The position numbers and the translations under genes were made by a program. DNA of 20,025 nt, taken from NCBI GenBank assembly GCA_963590525.1, contig CAVAPV010000045.1, forward strand, positions 1 through 20,025. Direction: 5' to 3'. Within the stretch, counting starts at the first letter, position 1. Each line of letters opens with the position of its first letter. Source of the stretch: W2P13-069 sp963590525 (GTDB lineage Bacteria; Actinomycetota; Coriobacteriia; Coriobacteriales; QAMH01). The notes under the pieces are model-generated. The model made no database searches. It was not told the DNA's origin and was given only the letters and a program-made list of their open reading frames with translations. Positions 1-8,120 of the stretch are shown one piece after another.

Positions 1-26
1 GGAGGGCGCAGGCCCACCTGCCCGCG

Positions 27-54
27 TGTAACAAAAGGTATACCTTTTGTTACA
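27..54. repeat. Perfect 28-bp palindrome, possible operator
   Basis: Both strands read identically over 28 bases with no spacer, centred on GGTATACC between positions 40 and 41 and flanked by A4/T4 and TGTAAC/GTTACA. It is AT-rich inside GC-rich DNA. No T-run follows on either side, so an intrinsic terminator is unlikely. The GGTATACC core resembles operators of some GntR/FadR-type repressors; this assignment is inference, and the regulated gene would lie left of the window. Confidence 0.55.
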
Positions 55-109
55 GCAGATTCACGCCTCTACCTGCGGATATGAGTCCGCGATTCCACAC
101 ATGAAAACC

Positions 110-126
110 TCTCTGAGCTGCAACTA
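110..126. repeat. Degenerate direct repeat A, copy 1
   Basis: CTCTGAGCTGCAACTA here recurs at 519-534 as CTCTGAGTTGCGACTA (14 of 16 identical). Both copies are followed by TCG/GCGCTC-rich, imperfectly palindromic sequence. Confidence 0.4.
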
Positions 127-224
127 CACCCCTCGACTCCATTCGCTGCGCTCATTGCGCTCGGGGTAAAACGGTTCTTGGGACACCCTGGTTAAACGAA
201 ACGTCTTTTTTGCAGCCAGTCAAA

Positions 225-271
225 GCAACCTACGCGGGCGAGCAGTGCTCTCCCCTACTTTCACCTGCGAG
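225..271. repeat. Degenerate direct repeat B, copy 1
   Basis: Starting GCAACCTAC and ending CACCTGCGAG, this stretch aligns with 595-640 with only scattered substitutions and one or two indels. Function unknown. Confidence 0.4.
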
Positions 272-518
272 TCCCCCTATGATTCGCTACGACTGGAGCT
301 ATGCAAGCAAAAGAGCGGTGGGGGTGGGTGCTGCGCAACGCCTCGCGCAACCGTTTCTGCGTGCAGTTGCGCGGAGCGAGCGCACGAGCATCCGTAGGAT
401 GCGAGCAGCGAAGCGCGCTGGAGCAGCACCTATCCCCGCCGCTCGACGTGTAATGCTGAGGTCGAGTCTAAGTGCAAGTTTACCCGCGTGGTTCGCCACA
501 ATGCACCTTGGCGAATCC

Positions 519-534
519 CTCTGAGTTGCGACTA
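519..534. repeat. Degenerate direct repeat A, copy 2
   Basis: Partner of 110-126. The two copies lie about 410 bp apart in the same orientation. Confidence 0.4.
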
Positions 535-594
535 GATGTCTCGGCTGCGCGACCTGTCGGCCGCTTCGCTCGACATGACGCTACAAGAAACCTC

Positions 595-640
595 GCAACC
601 TACCGGGAGAGCAATGCTCGCCTCTACCCGCACCTGCAAG
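595..640. repeat. Degenerate direct repeat B, copy 2
   Basis: Partner of 225-271: it shares GCAACCTAC, CGGG, GAGCA, TGCTC and CACCTGC blocks in the same order. Confidence 0.4.
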
Positions 641-665
641 CAATCGATACTTCGCAAGCCTCAAC

Positions 666-698
666 AAAAAAGCCGCCGACCCTCTCAGGCCGACGGCT
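666..698 (-). terminator. Intrinsic terminator after rho
   Basis: Read on the minus strand, AGCCGTCGGCC (698-688) pairs with GGGTCGGCGGCT across a 5-nt loop, giving about 11 bp with two G-U pairs, followed directly by six T residues (671-666). It lies about 30 nt beyond the rho stop codon, so it ends the tal-rho transcript. Confidence 0.85.
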
Positions 699-726
699 CT
701 AAAGCCACAAGCAAGCGCAAGCTCCT

Positions 727-2901
727 CTACAGGCTTGCCCCCACGTTGGTCTTGTTGGCCTTCTTAGCGCTCTTGATCAAGAACTCGCGGTTGTCCTCTG
801 TTTGGCGCAGGCTCTTGACCAGCATGTCCATAGCACGCTCGGTGTTGTTCATGTTGGCAAGCAGACGACGCAGACCCCAGATGAGCGGCGCCTCCTGCGG
901 GTCGAGCAGCAGCTCCTCTTTGCGCGTGCCAGAGGTGACAGGGTCGATTGCCGGGAAGATGCGGCGATCTGCCAGTTGGCGGTCCAGCTTGAGCTCCATG
1001 TTGCCGGTGCCCTTGAACTCCTCGAAGATGACCTCATCCATCTTGGAGCCGGTATCGACAAGCGCCGTGCCCAAGATCGTGAGCGAGCCGCCGTTTTCTA
1101 TGTTGCGCGCGGCACCCAAGAAACGCTTGGGCGGATACAGCGCACCAGAATCCACGCCGCCAGACAAGATACGGCCGGACGCCGGCGTACCCAGGTTGTA
1201 GGCGCGGGCAAGGCGTGTGATGGAGTCCAGCAAGATGACGACGTCTTGACCTTGCTCGACCAGGCGCTTGGCACGCTCGATCACAAGCTCGGCCACGGCG
1301 ATATGATTCTCGCACGGCATATCAAACGTGGAAGAGATCACCTCGCCGTCGATGCTGCGCTCCATATCGGTGACTTCTTCTGGGCGCTCGTCAACCAACA
1401 GGCACATCAAGTGAACCTCGGGGTTGTTGGCGCTGATAGCCGCGGCGATGTCTTTGAGGACGGTGGTCTTTCCGGCCTTGGGCGGGCTGACGATAAGGCC
1501 GCGCTGGCCCTTGCCAATGGGCGCCACCAAGTCGATAGCGCGGGCGGTGTAGGTGTTGTGCCCGTGCTCCATCACCAAACGCTCGTCAGGGTAAACAGGC
1601 GTGAGCTGCGCGAACTTGACGCGATGCGTTGGTCCCTCAAAAGGCTCGCCGTTAAGCGAGACGATCATGTTGAGCGCGGGGTACTTCTCGTTCTCGCGCG
1701 CAGGACGCACACGGCCGGCAATATAGTCGCCTCGGCGCAGCGCGTTGCGGCGCACCATGCTGGCGCCCACATAGACGTCGTGCTCGCCGGCAAGGTAGCC
1801 GTTGGTGCGGATGAAACCGTAGCCGTCAGGCATGAGATCCAAGATACCGTCGACCATGACAAAGCCCTCGGCCTGCAGCAACGCATCGTAGACGGCGCTT
1901 ACCAGATCATCGCGCTCACCGTACTCCGCAAAGTCGACTCCCAGCTCTGTTGCCTTGGCAACGAGCTCCTCGTCTGCGAGGTTGGCAAGCTCGTCGCGCG
2001 TGGCAGACGGGGCGATCTCTCGACGCTCTTTGCGATTGCGGTTTTTGCGGCGGTTGTTGCGACGGTCGCGGTAGCGGTCCTGACGACCCTGGCCGTCTTT
2101 TTGCTCGTCTTGCTCTTTGGCCTTGGGCTCGCCGTCTTGAGCTTCGCTCTTGGGCTCGCCTTGGGCGGCGTCTTTATCGGCATCCTGCTTGGGAGCCTCT
2201 TGCGTAGCAGCGTCGCCTTGAGCCGCGTTATCGGCACCGTCGCGCTTGTTGCGGCGGCGGTTGTTGCGACGGCGGCCCTTAGAGGCCTCCGTACCATCTG
2301 CGCCCTCTGCAGCGGGAGCGCCCGCCGATTGATCACCCGCAGCTTGCTCTTTAGCATCAGCGGCTTCTTGCTTGCCCTGGGCAGGTGCGTCGCCAGCAGG
2401 CTTGGAAGCGGAAGCAGCAGCGGCCGCAGCGCCATCTGCGCCTGCAGCTGCAGTAGCGGCCTTGGCAGCCTCGCGCTCGGCCTTGCGACGGGCTTTTTCC
2501 TCGTCGCTTAGACGAGGACGGCCACGGCGCTTGGGGGCGTCGGCTGCGGGAGCCTCCTGCTCGGCACCGGCAACAGCGGCAGCCTTAGCGGCGGCTTTGG
2601 CCTTTGCGGCAGCAGATGCGCCTTTATCAGCAGCGTCTTTATCGGCAGCGTCATCAGCGGCGGCAGCCTTTGCGGTCTTGGCCTTGGATGCGGCCTTCTT
2701 CTTGGCAGCGGGCTTGTCTTTTGCAGAACCCTCTGCGTCCTTTGCAGCAGCTTGCGTTGCTGCGGCAGCCTTCTTGGCTGCGATGGTCGCCTTGCGCTTT
2801 GCGGCAGCAGCGGCCTTTTGCTCCTCGGTCAGCTTGCGGCGCGTGCGCGGCTTGGGCGCCTCTTGCGCGTCAGCTGCCTGGTTGTTTTCCTCATGAGCCA
2901 T
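727..2901 (-). CDS. rho: Transcription termination factor Rho, with long disordered N-terminal extension
   Basis: Hexameric RNA-dependent ATPase that ends transcription and unwinds RNA-DNA hybrids in the cytoplasm. The 724-residue product is far longer than the roughly 420 residues of E. coli Rho. Residues 1-300 are low-complexity Ala/Lys/Glu/Asp with an AT-hook-like KRRGRPR near 124-130 and Arg/Asn-rich patches at about 209-220 and 275-294. A Rho_N-like helical segment follows (about 301-343), then the OB-fold RNA-binding domain (about 345-430, GYGFIRT) and the ATPase core: Walker A SPPKAGKTT (472-480), Walker B VVILLDS (554-560), and the secondary RNA-binding region with SGGVDSGALYPPKRF (580-594). 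The start ATG overlaps the tal stop (TAATG), and no strong ribosome site stands right before it, so translation is probably coupled. Basic extensions are common in actinobacterial Rho, but here the extension precedes Rho_N rather than splitting it. Confidence 0.97.
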   Translation of the reverse strand: MAHEENNQAADAQEAPKPRTRRKLTEEQKAAAAAKRKATIAAKKAAAATQAAAKDAEGSAKDKPAAKKKAASKAKTAKAAAADDAADKDAADKGASAAAKAKAAAKAAAVAGAEQEAPAADAPKRRGRPRLSDEEKARRKAEREAAKAATAAAGADGAAAAAASASKPAGDAPAQGKQEAADAKEQAAGDQSAGAPAAEGADGTEASKGRRRNNRRRNKRDGADNAAQGDAATQEAPKQDADKDAAQGEPKSEAQDGEPKAKEQDEQKDGQGRQDRYRDRRNNRRKNRNRKERREIAPSATRDELANLADEELVAKATELGVDFAEYGERDDLVSAVYDALLQAEGFVMVDGILDLMPDGYGFIRTNGYLAGEHDVYVGASMVRRNALRRGDYIAGRVRPARENEKYPALNMIVSLNGEPFEGPTHRVKFAQLTPVYPDERLVMEHGHNTYTARAIDLVAPIGKGQRGLIVSPPKAGKTTVLKDIAAAISANNPEVHLMCLLVDERPEEVTDMERSIDGEVISSTFDMPCENHIAVAELVIERAKRLVEQGQDVVILLDSITRLARAYNLGTPASGRILSGGVDSGALYPPKRFLGAARNIENGGSLTILGTALVDTGSKMDEVIFEEFKGTGNMELKLDRQLADRRIFPAIDPVTSGTRKEELLLDPQEAPLIWGLRRLLANMNNTERAMDMLVKSLRQTEDNREFLIKSAKKANKTNVGASL

Positions 2902-3563
2902 TAAGCGTTAACGACCTTTTCCCAATCGGCGGCAAACTTTGCAAGACCCTGATCGGTCAGGGGGTGCATGACGCACTTCTTCATGGCTGCGTAGGGCACG
3001 GTTGCGATGTCTGCACCCATGAGGGCGGCCTCGCGCACGTGGTTAGCGCTGCGGATAGAGGCGGCGATGATCTCTACGTCATGGCCAAAATCGTAGTTGT
3101 TGATGGCAGCCACGACCTCCTCGAGCTGGGCAACGCCATTCTCTGCGATATCGTCAAAGCGACCGACAAAGGGGCTGATGTAGCGCGCGCCGGCGCGAGC
3201 AGCCAAAAGCGCCTGGGCAACAGAGAAGACGAGCGTCATGTTGACGGGGATCCCGTCGTCGCTCAGGGTGCGGCATGCAGCCAGGCCCTCGACGGTCATG
3301 GGGATCTTGACGACCAGGTTGTCTGCCAAGGCAGCCAGCTCGCGGCCCTCTGCGATCATCTCATCGCGGGTCTCGCCGGTGACCTCGCCAGAGACAGGAC
3401 CGTCGACCATATCGCAGATCTTCTTGAGATGGTCCTGGAAATCCTCCAGCTTGCCGCCGGTTTTAGCGTAGAGAGAGGGATTGGTGGTAACGCCTGCCAA
3501 AGCGCCCCAAGATGCGATCTCGGCGATCTCATCAAGGTTTGCGGTATCCAGGAAAAACTTCAT
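2901..3563 (-). CDS. tal: Transaldolase, short TalC/FSA-type
   Basis: Class I aldolase of the non-oxidative pentose phosphate pathway, moving a dihydroxyacetone unit from sedoheptulose 7-phosphate to glyceraldehyde 3-phosphate. At 220 residues it belongs to the compact TalC/fructose-6-phosphate aldolase subfamily. Visible marks are MKFFLDTANLDEI at the N terminus, GVTTNPSL (24-31), Schiff-base Lys86 in VVKIPMT, NMTLVFS (108-114) and ISPFVGR. Glu60 in VSGEVT sits where true fructose-6-phosphate aldolases have Gln, and NMTLVFS is transaldolase-like; both favour transaldolase activity, though substrate is not proven. The start ATG has AAGGAG about 7 nt upstream. It is the first gene of a two-gene unit with rho, which overlaps its stop by one base. 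Confidence 0.93.
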   Translation of the reverse strand: MKFFLDTANLDEIAEIASWGALAGVTTNPSLYAKTGGKLEDFQDHLKKICDMVDGPVSGEVTGETRDEMIAEGRELAALADNLVVKIPMTVEGLAACRTLSDDGIPVNMTLVFSVAQALLAARAGARYISPFVGRFDDIAENGVAQLEEVVAAINNYDFGHDVEIIAASIRSANHVREAALMGADIATVPYAAMKKCVMHPLTDQGLAKFAADWEKVVNA

Positions 3564-3587
3564 GGATGCTCCTTAGGTTGGGTGATA

Positions 3588-3618
3588 AATAAACTGCCAA
3601 AGCGCACGCAAAACCCAA
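3588..3618 (-). promoter_or_regulatory. Possible tal-rho promoter
   Basis: On the minus strand TTGGGT (3618-3613) and TTTATT (3593-3588) are separated by 19 bp, in the AT-rich part of the divergent tal/rsmE intergenic region and about 25 nt upstream of the tal start. The match is weak and the spacer long. Confidence 0.3.
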
Positions 3619-3683
3619 AGGTGGCAAGAAAGCCGTTTTTGAGATGTGGTGGATTGGCTTTGCTCGAACAGCTACCGAAGACA

Positions 3684-3735
3684 TTGCGCCTTCGAGGTGA
3701 GTGTCACTATAACACGCAGCTCAAAACGGTACAAT
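3684..3735 (+). promoter_or_regulatory. Candidate rsmE-mtaB promoter region
   Basis: Two -10-like hexamers point at rsmE: TATAAC (3708-3713) with TTGCGC 18 bp upstream (3684-3689), and TACAAT (3730-3735) about 32 nt before the ATG. Which one is used cannot be decided from sequence. Confidence 0.4.
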
Positions 3736-3767
3736 ATGCGCGTTCTTACCACGGTGATAGGAGAAAC

Positions 3768-4577
3768 ATGTCCCTGCCCCGCTTCTTTATCGAGTCCCCG
3801 CTGCCTTCTGACGGCGAGGTCGCCTTGCCCTTCAACGCCGACGAGCTGCGCCACATCAACGTGCGTCGCTGCGAGGTGGGAGAGCATATCGCATGCTTTT
3901 CCGAGGGCCGCAAGGCTTGGGAGGTAGAGATCACCTACATCGACCAAGAGCGCGTCACCGGCCGCATCATCGCGCCGCTGCCCATCAAGCGCCTGCCGCA
4001 CCTCACGCTGGTGCAGGGCATCTCCAAGGGAGACCGCATGGGCCAGACCATCCGCCAGACGACAGAGCTGGGCATCGAGCGCATCATCCCCTTCTTGGCC
4101 GAGCGCTCCATCGTGCGCCTGCGCAAAGACGAGGGCGGCTACAAGGGCGAGCGTTGGCGCCGCATCGCGCTGTCTGCGGCAAAGCAGTCCGGCCGCAGCA
4201 TCCTTCCCACGGTAGAAGACCCCACCTCGCTTGCAGACATCTGCGAGGAGCTCAAGGGCTTTGACCGCGTCATCATCGCCTGGGAAGAGGCAGACCTCGA
4301 CGCAGACGGCTACGCCCTGTCTGTGGACAAGGCTCTGCGCGCCGAGCCCAACTGCGACATCAACAGCCGCGTGGCACTCATCATCGGCCCGGAAGGCGGC
4401 CTGTCCAAGCACGAGGTCGAGACCTTCAAAGCCGTGGGCGACCAAGTCAAGGTCGTCACCTTGGGCAGCCTCATCCTGCGCACAGAGACCGCAGGCACGG
4501 TGGCTACCGCACTTTGCATGTACGGCTTGGGCGGGCTGGGTGCCTGCCATTTTGACGACGAAGAGCCGCAGGCCTAA
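3768..4577 (+). CDS. rsmE: 16S rRNA (uracil-1498-N3)-methyltransferase RsmE
   Basis: SPOUT-superfamily enzyme that uses S-adenosylmethionine to methylate N3 of U1498 in helix 44 of 16S rRNA. The 269-residue product has an N-terminal PUA-like RNA-binding part (1-70, with ELRHINVRRCEVGE) and the trefoil-knot methyltransferase domain. Visible motifs are GISKGDRMGQTIRQTTELG (84-102), ERW..I...AAKQSGR (128-143), IIGPEGGLSKHE (205-216) and LGSLILRTETA (232-242), the last two forming the SAM-binding knot. The frame stays open far upstream, antisense to tal and rho, but the start at 3768 is fixed by AGGAGA about 5 nt upstream and by the family N terminus MSLPRFF. It is the first gene of a plus-strand pair with mtaB. 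No prmA gene is adjacent. Confidence 0.96.
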   Translation: MSLPRFFIESPLPSDGEVALPFNADELRHINVRRCEVGEHIACFSEGRKAWEVEITYIDQERVTGRIIAPLPIKRLPHLTLVQGISKGDRMGQTIRQTTELGIERIIPFLAERSIVRLRKDEGGYKGERWRRIALSAAKQSGRSILPTVEDPTSLADICEELKGFDRVIIAWEEADLDADGYALSVDKALRAEPNCDINSRVALIIGPEGGLSKHEVETFKAVGDQVKVVTLGSLILRTETAGTVATALCMYGLGGLGACHFDDEEPQA

Positions 4578-4672
4578 AGGCGGCGCGCCTTCAAGCAACG
4601 CCGCTGCATTTGCCTAACCTGCAGCAAAACGCCGTCAAGCAAGCACACCGCAAGCGCAAGCCACACACGAGC

Positions 4673-5908
4673 ATGACCAAGTTTCACATCACCACACACG
4701 GCTGTCGCGTCAACCGCGTGGAGTCAGACAACATCGCCGCCGCCCTCATGGCCGCGGGCTGGGAGCCTGCTGCCCTAGAGGACGCAGATATCGCCATGCT
4801 CAACACCTGCACCGTCACCGGCGAGGCAGACCATAAAAACCGCAAGGCCATCCGCCAGGCGCTCAAGCGTCAGGGCGGCCCGGTGCTCGTCACCGGATGC
4901 GCCATCAACATCGCTGCCGATGCCTACCAGGCAATCGATGCGCGCGTTGTGTGCGAGACCTCCAAGGAGATGGTCGCCAACCGCGCACTAGACCTCATGC
5001 ACCATACAGTCGCAGACAGCAGCGGCAACGTCCCTTACGGCGAGGGCTTTAGGACGCGCAGCGGCGTCAAAGTCCAAGACGGCTGCGACAACGCCTGCAC
5101 GTTTTGCATCGTGCATGTGGCGCGCGGCAAGGCAAGAAGCGTCGACCCCGACATCGTCATCAGCCAGGCACGCCAACTGGTCGATGCCGGAAGCCAAGAG
5201 CTCGTGTTGGTGGGCATAGACACCGGCGCCTACCGCTGGGGCGATATGCGCCTAAGCAATCTTGTGCAGCGCCTCATGGACGAAACCGACGTCAAACGCA
5301 TCCGCATACCCAGCATCGAGCCGCAAAGCGTCACGCCAGACCTCATCAGCCTCATGGCACAAAGTGACGGGCGCCTATGCCGCCATCTGCACCTGGTGCT
5401 GCAGTCGGGCAGCTCCAAGGTTTTACATGAGATGGCGCGCCACTACGATGCGGCAGAGTTCTTGGAGCTTGTGCGCACAATCCGCGCTGCCGTACCCAAC
5501 ATCGCGCTTTCGACCGACATCATCGTCGGGTTTCCCGGAGAGACGCAAGAGGACTTTGAGGCAACCTGCCAGATGGTCAAGGACTGCGGTTTCATGAAGC
5601 TGCACGTGTTTCCCTACTCCAAACGCCCCGGCACCCCCGCCGCCGCACGTGACGATCAAGTGGACCCCCAGGTGCGCGCCGCGCGTGTGCAAAAGCTTAC
5701 CGCTTTGGGCCGCGAGCTTGCCTTAGGAGATATGGCCGCGCGCGTGGGCAGCACAGAGAGCGTCGTTGTCGAGCGCTGGGGGCAAGGCACGTCGGAGAGC
5801 TTTCACGAAGTGCGCTTTGCCGAGCAGATCGAGCTGGGCGCGCTTGTGCAGATGCGCTTTGTTGGCGTCGATAAAGAGAAGCACTGCCTTATCGCCACCT
5901 TGGCCTAA
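4673..5908 (+). CDS. mtaB: tRNA threonylcarbamoyladenosine methylthiotransferase MtaB
   Basis: Radical-SAM methylthiotransferase that converts t6A to ms2t6A at position 37 of ANN-decoding tRNAs. Counting from ATG 4673 (411 residues), the N-terminal MTTase domain supplies Cys11 (TTHGCRVN), Cys46 (NTCTVT) and Cys76 (TGCAIN) for one [4Fe-4S] cluster; the radical-SAM domain carries Cys138-x3-Cys142-x2-Cys145 (GCDNACTFC) for the other; a TRAM-like RNA-binding domain closes the protein (about 350-411). HGCRVNRVESD and the lack of MiaB/RimO signatures favour MtaB. The frame could begin at TTG 4610, adding 21 Lys/His-rich residues, but neither start has a clear ribosome site; ATG 4673 matches the family N terminus best. 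It follows rsmE by 95 nt with no terminator between, suggesting one RNA-modification operon. Confidence 0.93.
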   Translation: MTKFHITTHGCRVNRVESDNIAAALMAAGWEPAALEDADIAMLNTCTVTGEADHKNRKAIRQALKRQGGPVLVTGCAINIAADAYQAIDARVVCETSKEMVANRALDLMHHTVADSSGNVPYGEGFRTRSGVKVQDGCDNACTFCIVHVARGKARSVDPDIVISQARQLVDAGSQELVLVGIDTGAYRWGDMRLSNLVQRLMDETDVKRIRIPSIEPQSVTPDLISLMAQSDGRLCRHLHLVLQSGSSKVLHEMARHYDAAEFLELVRTIRAAVPNIALSTDIIVGFPGETQEDFEATCQMVKDCGFMKLHVFPYSKRPGTPAAARDDQVDPQVRAARVQKLTALGRELALGDMAARVGSTESVVVERWGQGTSESFHEVRFAEQIELGALVQMRFVGVDKEKHCLIATLA

Positions 5909-5972
5909 CAGCCGCCCCCTACAAGGCATTGTGTCTTGTAGTTTGGCTGCAGCTCACTTGTAGACCGCGCAG

Positions 5973-5999
5973 GCAGTGCAGGTAGCGCTGCGTTTTTTT
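5973..5999 (+). terminator. Intrinsic terminator after mtaB
   Basis: GCAGTGC (5973-5979) pairs with GCGCTGC (5985-5991, one G-U pair) across a 5-nt loop, followed by G and seven T residues (5993-5999). It lies about 65 nt past the mtaB stop. Confidence 0.75.
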
Positions 6000-6224
6000 G
6001 CGCGACTGCAGCGCTGCTTGACGCAAGCCCTCCACCGGCATCGCCGCAAACCTCGATAACGTCTATCGGCAAACTTTGCAAACACTTGACATACGCGTTG
6101 CAGGACCAACACCCGGGTTTCCTAACTTGTTTCCAGTGCATTTCAAACAATGCTGGCATCTCCTTGCCAAAGGCAAGACGCCAGCAAACCAAGAGGAATC
6201 AAAATCAAGGAGACCTGAGACCCA
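6000..6224 (+). other. Leader region upstream of the phosphate transporter gene
   Basis: There is no gene in the roughly 225 bp between the mtaB terminator and the transporter start. It contains a direct repeat GCAAAC (6069-6074 and 6078-6083) followed at once by a consensus -35 hexamer TTGACA (6086-6091), but no recognisable -10 hexamer at 16-18 bp, which would fit an activator-dependent promoter. Further down is the hairpin at 6151-6186. A Pho-box function for the repeat is only a guess, since its 9-nt period differs from the 11-nt spacing known for PhoB/PhoP boxes. Confidence 0.35.
6151..6186 (+). promoter_or_regulatory. Two-part stem-loop in the pit 5' leader
   Basis: The outer stem TGCTGGC/GCCAGCA (6151-6157 with 6180-6186) encloses an inner stem TTGCC-aaa-GGCAA (6164-6176), with a 6/3 internal loop between. 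It ends about 20 nt before the AAGGAG of the transporter gene and has no U-tract, so it is not a terminator. It could affect mRNA stability or translation; no known riboswitch class was recognised. Confidence 0.45.
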
Positions 6225-7379
<1,155 letters not shown>

Positions 7380-7394
7380 GAGGAGGACGCGCAT

Positions 7395-7616
7395 ATGAAC
7401 ATCATCAACTTCTTTATCGTGCTTGTCTGCGCTGTGGGAATCGCAGGGATGCTGGCGGCGCTTTATGCCAACGGCGTGAGGCTGCTGTCCCATGCCAGCG
7501 GAGACGAGGAGGGCATCCACCATATGTCCTCGCGCGTGGGAGCGGCGTTTTGCTTTGCCATCTGCGTTGCCATCGTGCTCTTTGCCCTGTGGCTGATCAT
7601 CCCGGCGTTTCACTAG
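7395..7616 (+). CDS. Small two-helix membrane protein downstream of pit
   Basis: A 73-residue product I do not recognise. It has two hydrophobic segments (about 5-25 and 47-70) joined by a polar loop RLLSHASGDEEGIHHM with mixed charge and two adjacent histidines. A strong GAGGAGG lies about 9 nt before the ATG, and the start is only 15 nt after the pit stop, so it is very likely cotranscribed with and expressed alongside the transporter. An accessory or regulatory role for phosphate transport is inference from position alone. The nearest described analogues are generic small integral membrane proteins; no domain name is claimed. Confidence 0.8.
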   Translation: MNIINFFIVLVCAVGIAGMLAALYANGVRLLSHASGDEEGIHHMSSRVGAAFCFAICVAIVLFALWLIIPAFH

Positions 7617-7663
7617 AGATACAGCAGCAACCGTGCTTTAACCGCCAAGGCACAAGCCGCAAA

Positions 7664-7690
7664 GATGTACGTCTTTAGGAGACGCACATC
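7664..7690 (+). repeat. Inverted repeat between the pit unit and the DUF4177 gene
   Basis: GATGTACGTCT (7664-7674) and AGACGCACATC (7680-7690) can form an 11-bp stem with a single mismatch and a 5-nt TTAGG loop. It is not followed by a T-run. It may attenuate read-through from the pit pair, stabilise its 3' end or act as an operator; nothing decides between these. Confidence 0.45.
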
Positions 7691-7764
7691 ATGTCATGCA
7701 TTTGCCACAGAGCAAGCTTACAATCGACAGAAATGCATAATCGGCAGCTACTTGGGGGTTATAT

Positions 7765-8073
7765 ATGAGCACTAGCAACACGAACCTGGCTTGCAGCGAT
7801 GGCCACGACCTCGCCGTAAACGACTACACCAAGAGAAACGGCGGCTACTTTGAGTACAAGGTCGTCAAGGTGAGCGATCTGATGGACGGCGGCGCCAACG
7901 TGAGCAAGATCGAGGAGCTGCTCAACCTCTACGCCGAGATGGGCTGGAGGCTGTCGCAGACCGTCGTCAACGAGATCGGCCGCGGCGCCGTTGTCACCGA
8001 CGAAGACCGTCCGCGCCTGAGCATCCAAGAAGAGACCCTGCTGATCTTGGAGCGCTGGATTCCCGTCAGCTAA
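7765..8073 (+). CDS. DUF4177-like small protein
   Basis: A 102-residue soluble protein. Residues about 29-98 show the pattern of DUF4177: FEYKVVKVS at the start, a helix with IEELLNLYAEMGWRLSQTVV in which the Glu-x-Gly-Trp block is the family hallmark, and a closing strand ETLLILERW. The molecular function of this family is unknown. The start is supported by a GGGGG-type ribosome site about 6 nt upstream. The first 28 residues are polar and have no domain match. The gene stands alone: an inverted repeat precedes it and a strong terminator follows about 50 nt after the stop. CATAAT (7736-7741) could be its -10 element, but no good -35 was found. Confidence 0.8.
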   Translation: MSTSNTNLACSDGHDLAVNDYTKRNGGYFEYKVVKVSDLMDGGANVSKIEELLNLYAEMGWRLSQTVVNEIGRGAVVTDEDRPRLSIQEETLLILERWIPVS

Positions 8074-8120
8074 AGGCCGCCCACACGACCGCGCAGACGC
8101 AATCTGTCCACCGCAACGCA

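Larger units (their letters stand above)
1..665. other. Intergenic region without a supported gene
   Basis: No reading frame here has a convincing ribosome binding site or recognisable domain; the longest candidates (210-524 and the 5' part of 536-1201 on plus) are Arg/Ser-rich and look like chance frames. The region instead carries a perfect 28-bp palindrome (27-54), a 5-bp hairpin at the very edge (8-21), a GCGGA/TCCGC hairpin (75-90), GCATCC-gta-GGATGC (388-402), TTCGCC/GGCGAA arms (about 494-515) and two pairs of degenerate direct repeats. It lies downstream of the rho terminator. It may be a decayed gene or a non-coding element; nothing more can be assigned from the sequence. Confidence 0.6.

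Noticed and set aside
27..54. The 28-bp palindrome as an intrinsic terminator
   Set aside because: The stem is AT-rich and no T-run follows it on either strand.
210..524. 104-codon plus-strand ORF in the left intergenic block
   Set aside because: It has no ribosome site before its non-ATG start, an Arg/Ser/Ala-rich translation without domains, and repeats and hairpins run through it; a chance frame in GC-rich DNA is more likely.
802..2511. 569-codon plus-strand ORF
   Set aside because: It is the antisense shadow of rho, whose domains and motifs are complete on minus.
2604..3767. Long plus-strand extension in frame with rsmE
   Set aside because: It is antisense to tal and rho. RsmE starts at 3768, where a ribosome site and the family N terminus are present.
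5905..6192. 95-codon minus-strand ORF between mtaB and pit
   Set aside because: Its start lies in the leader hairpin, the AAGGAG nearby touches an internal ATG with no spacing, third-position GC is low, and it runs through the mtaB terminator.
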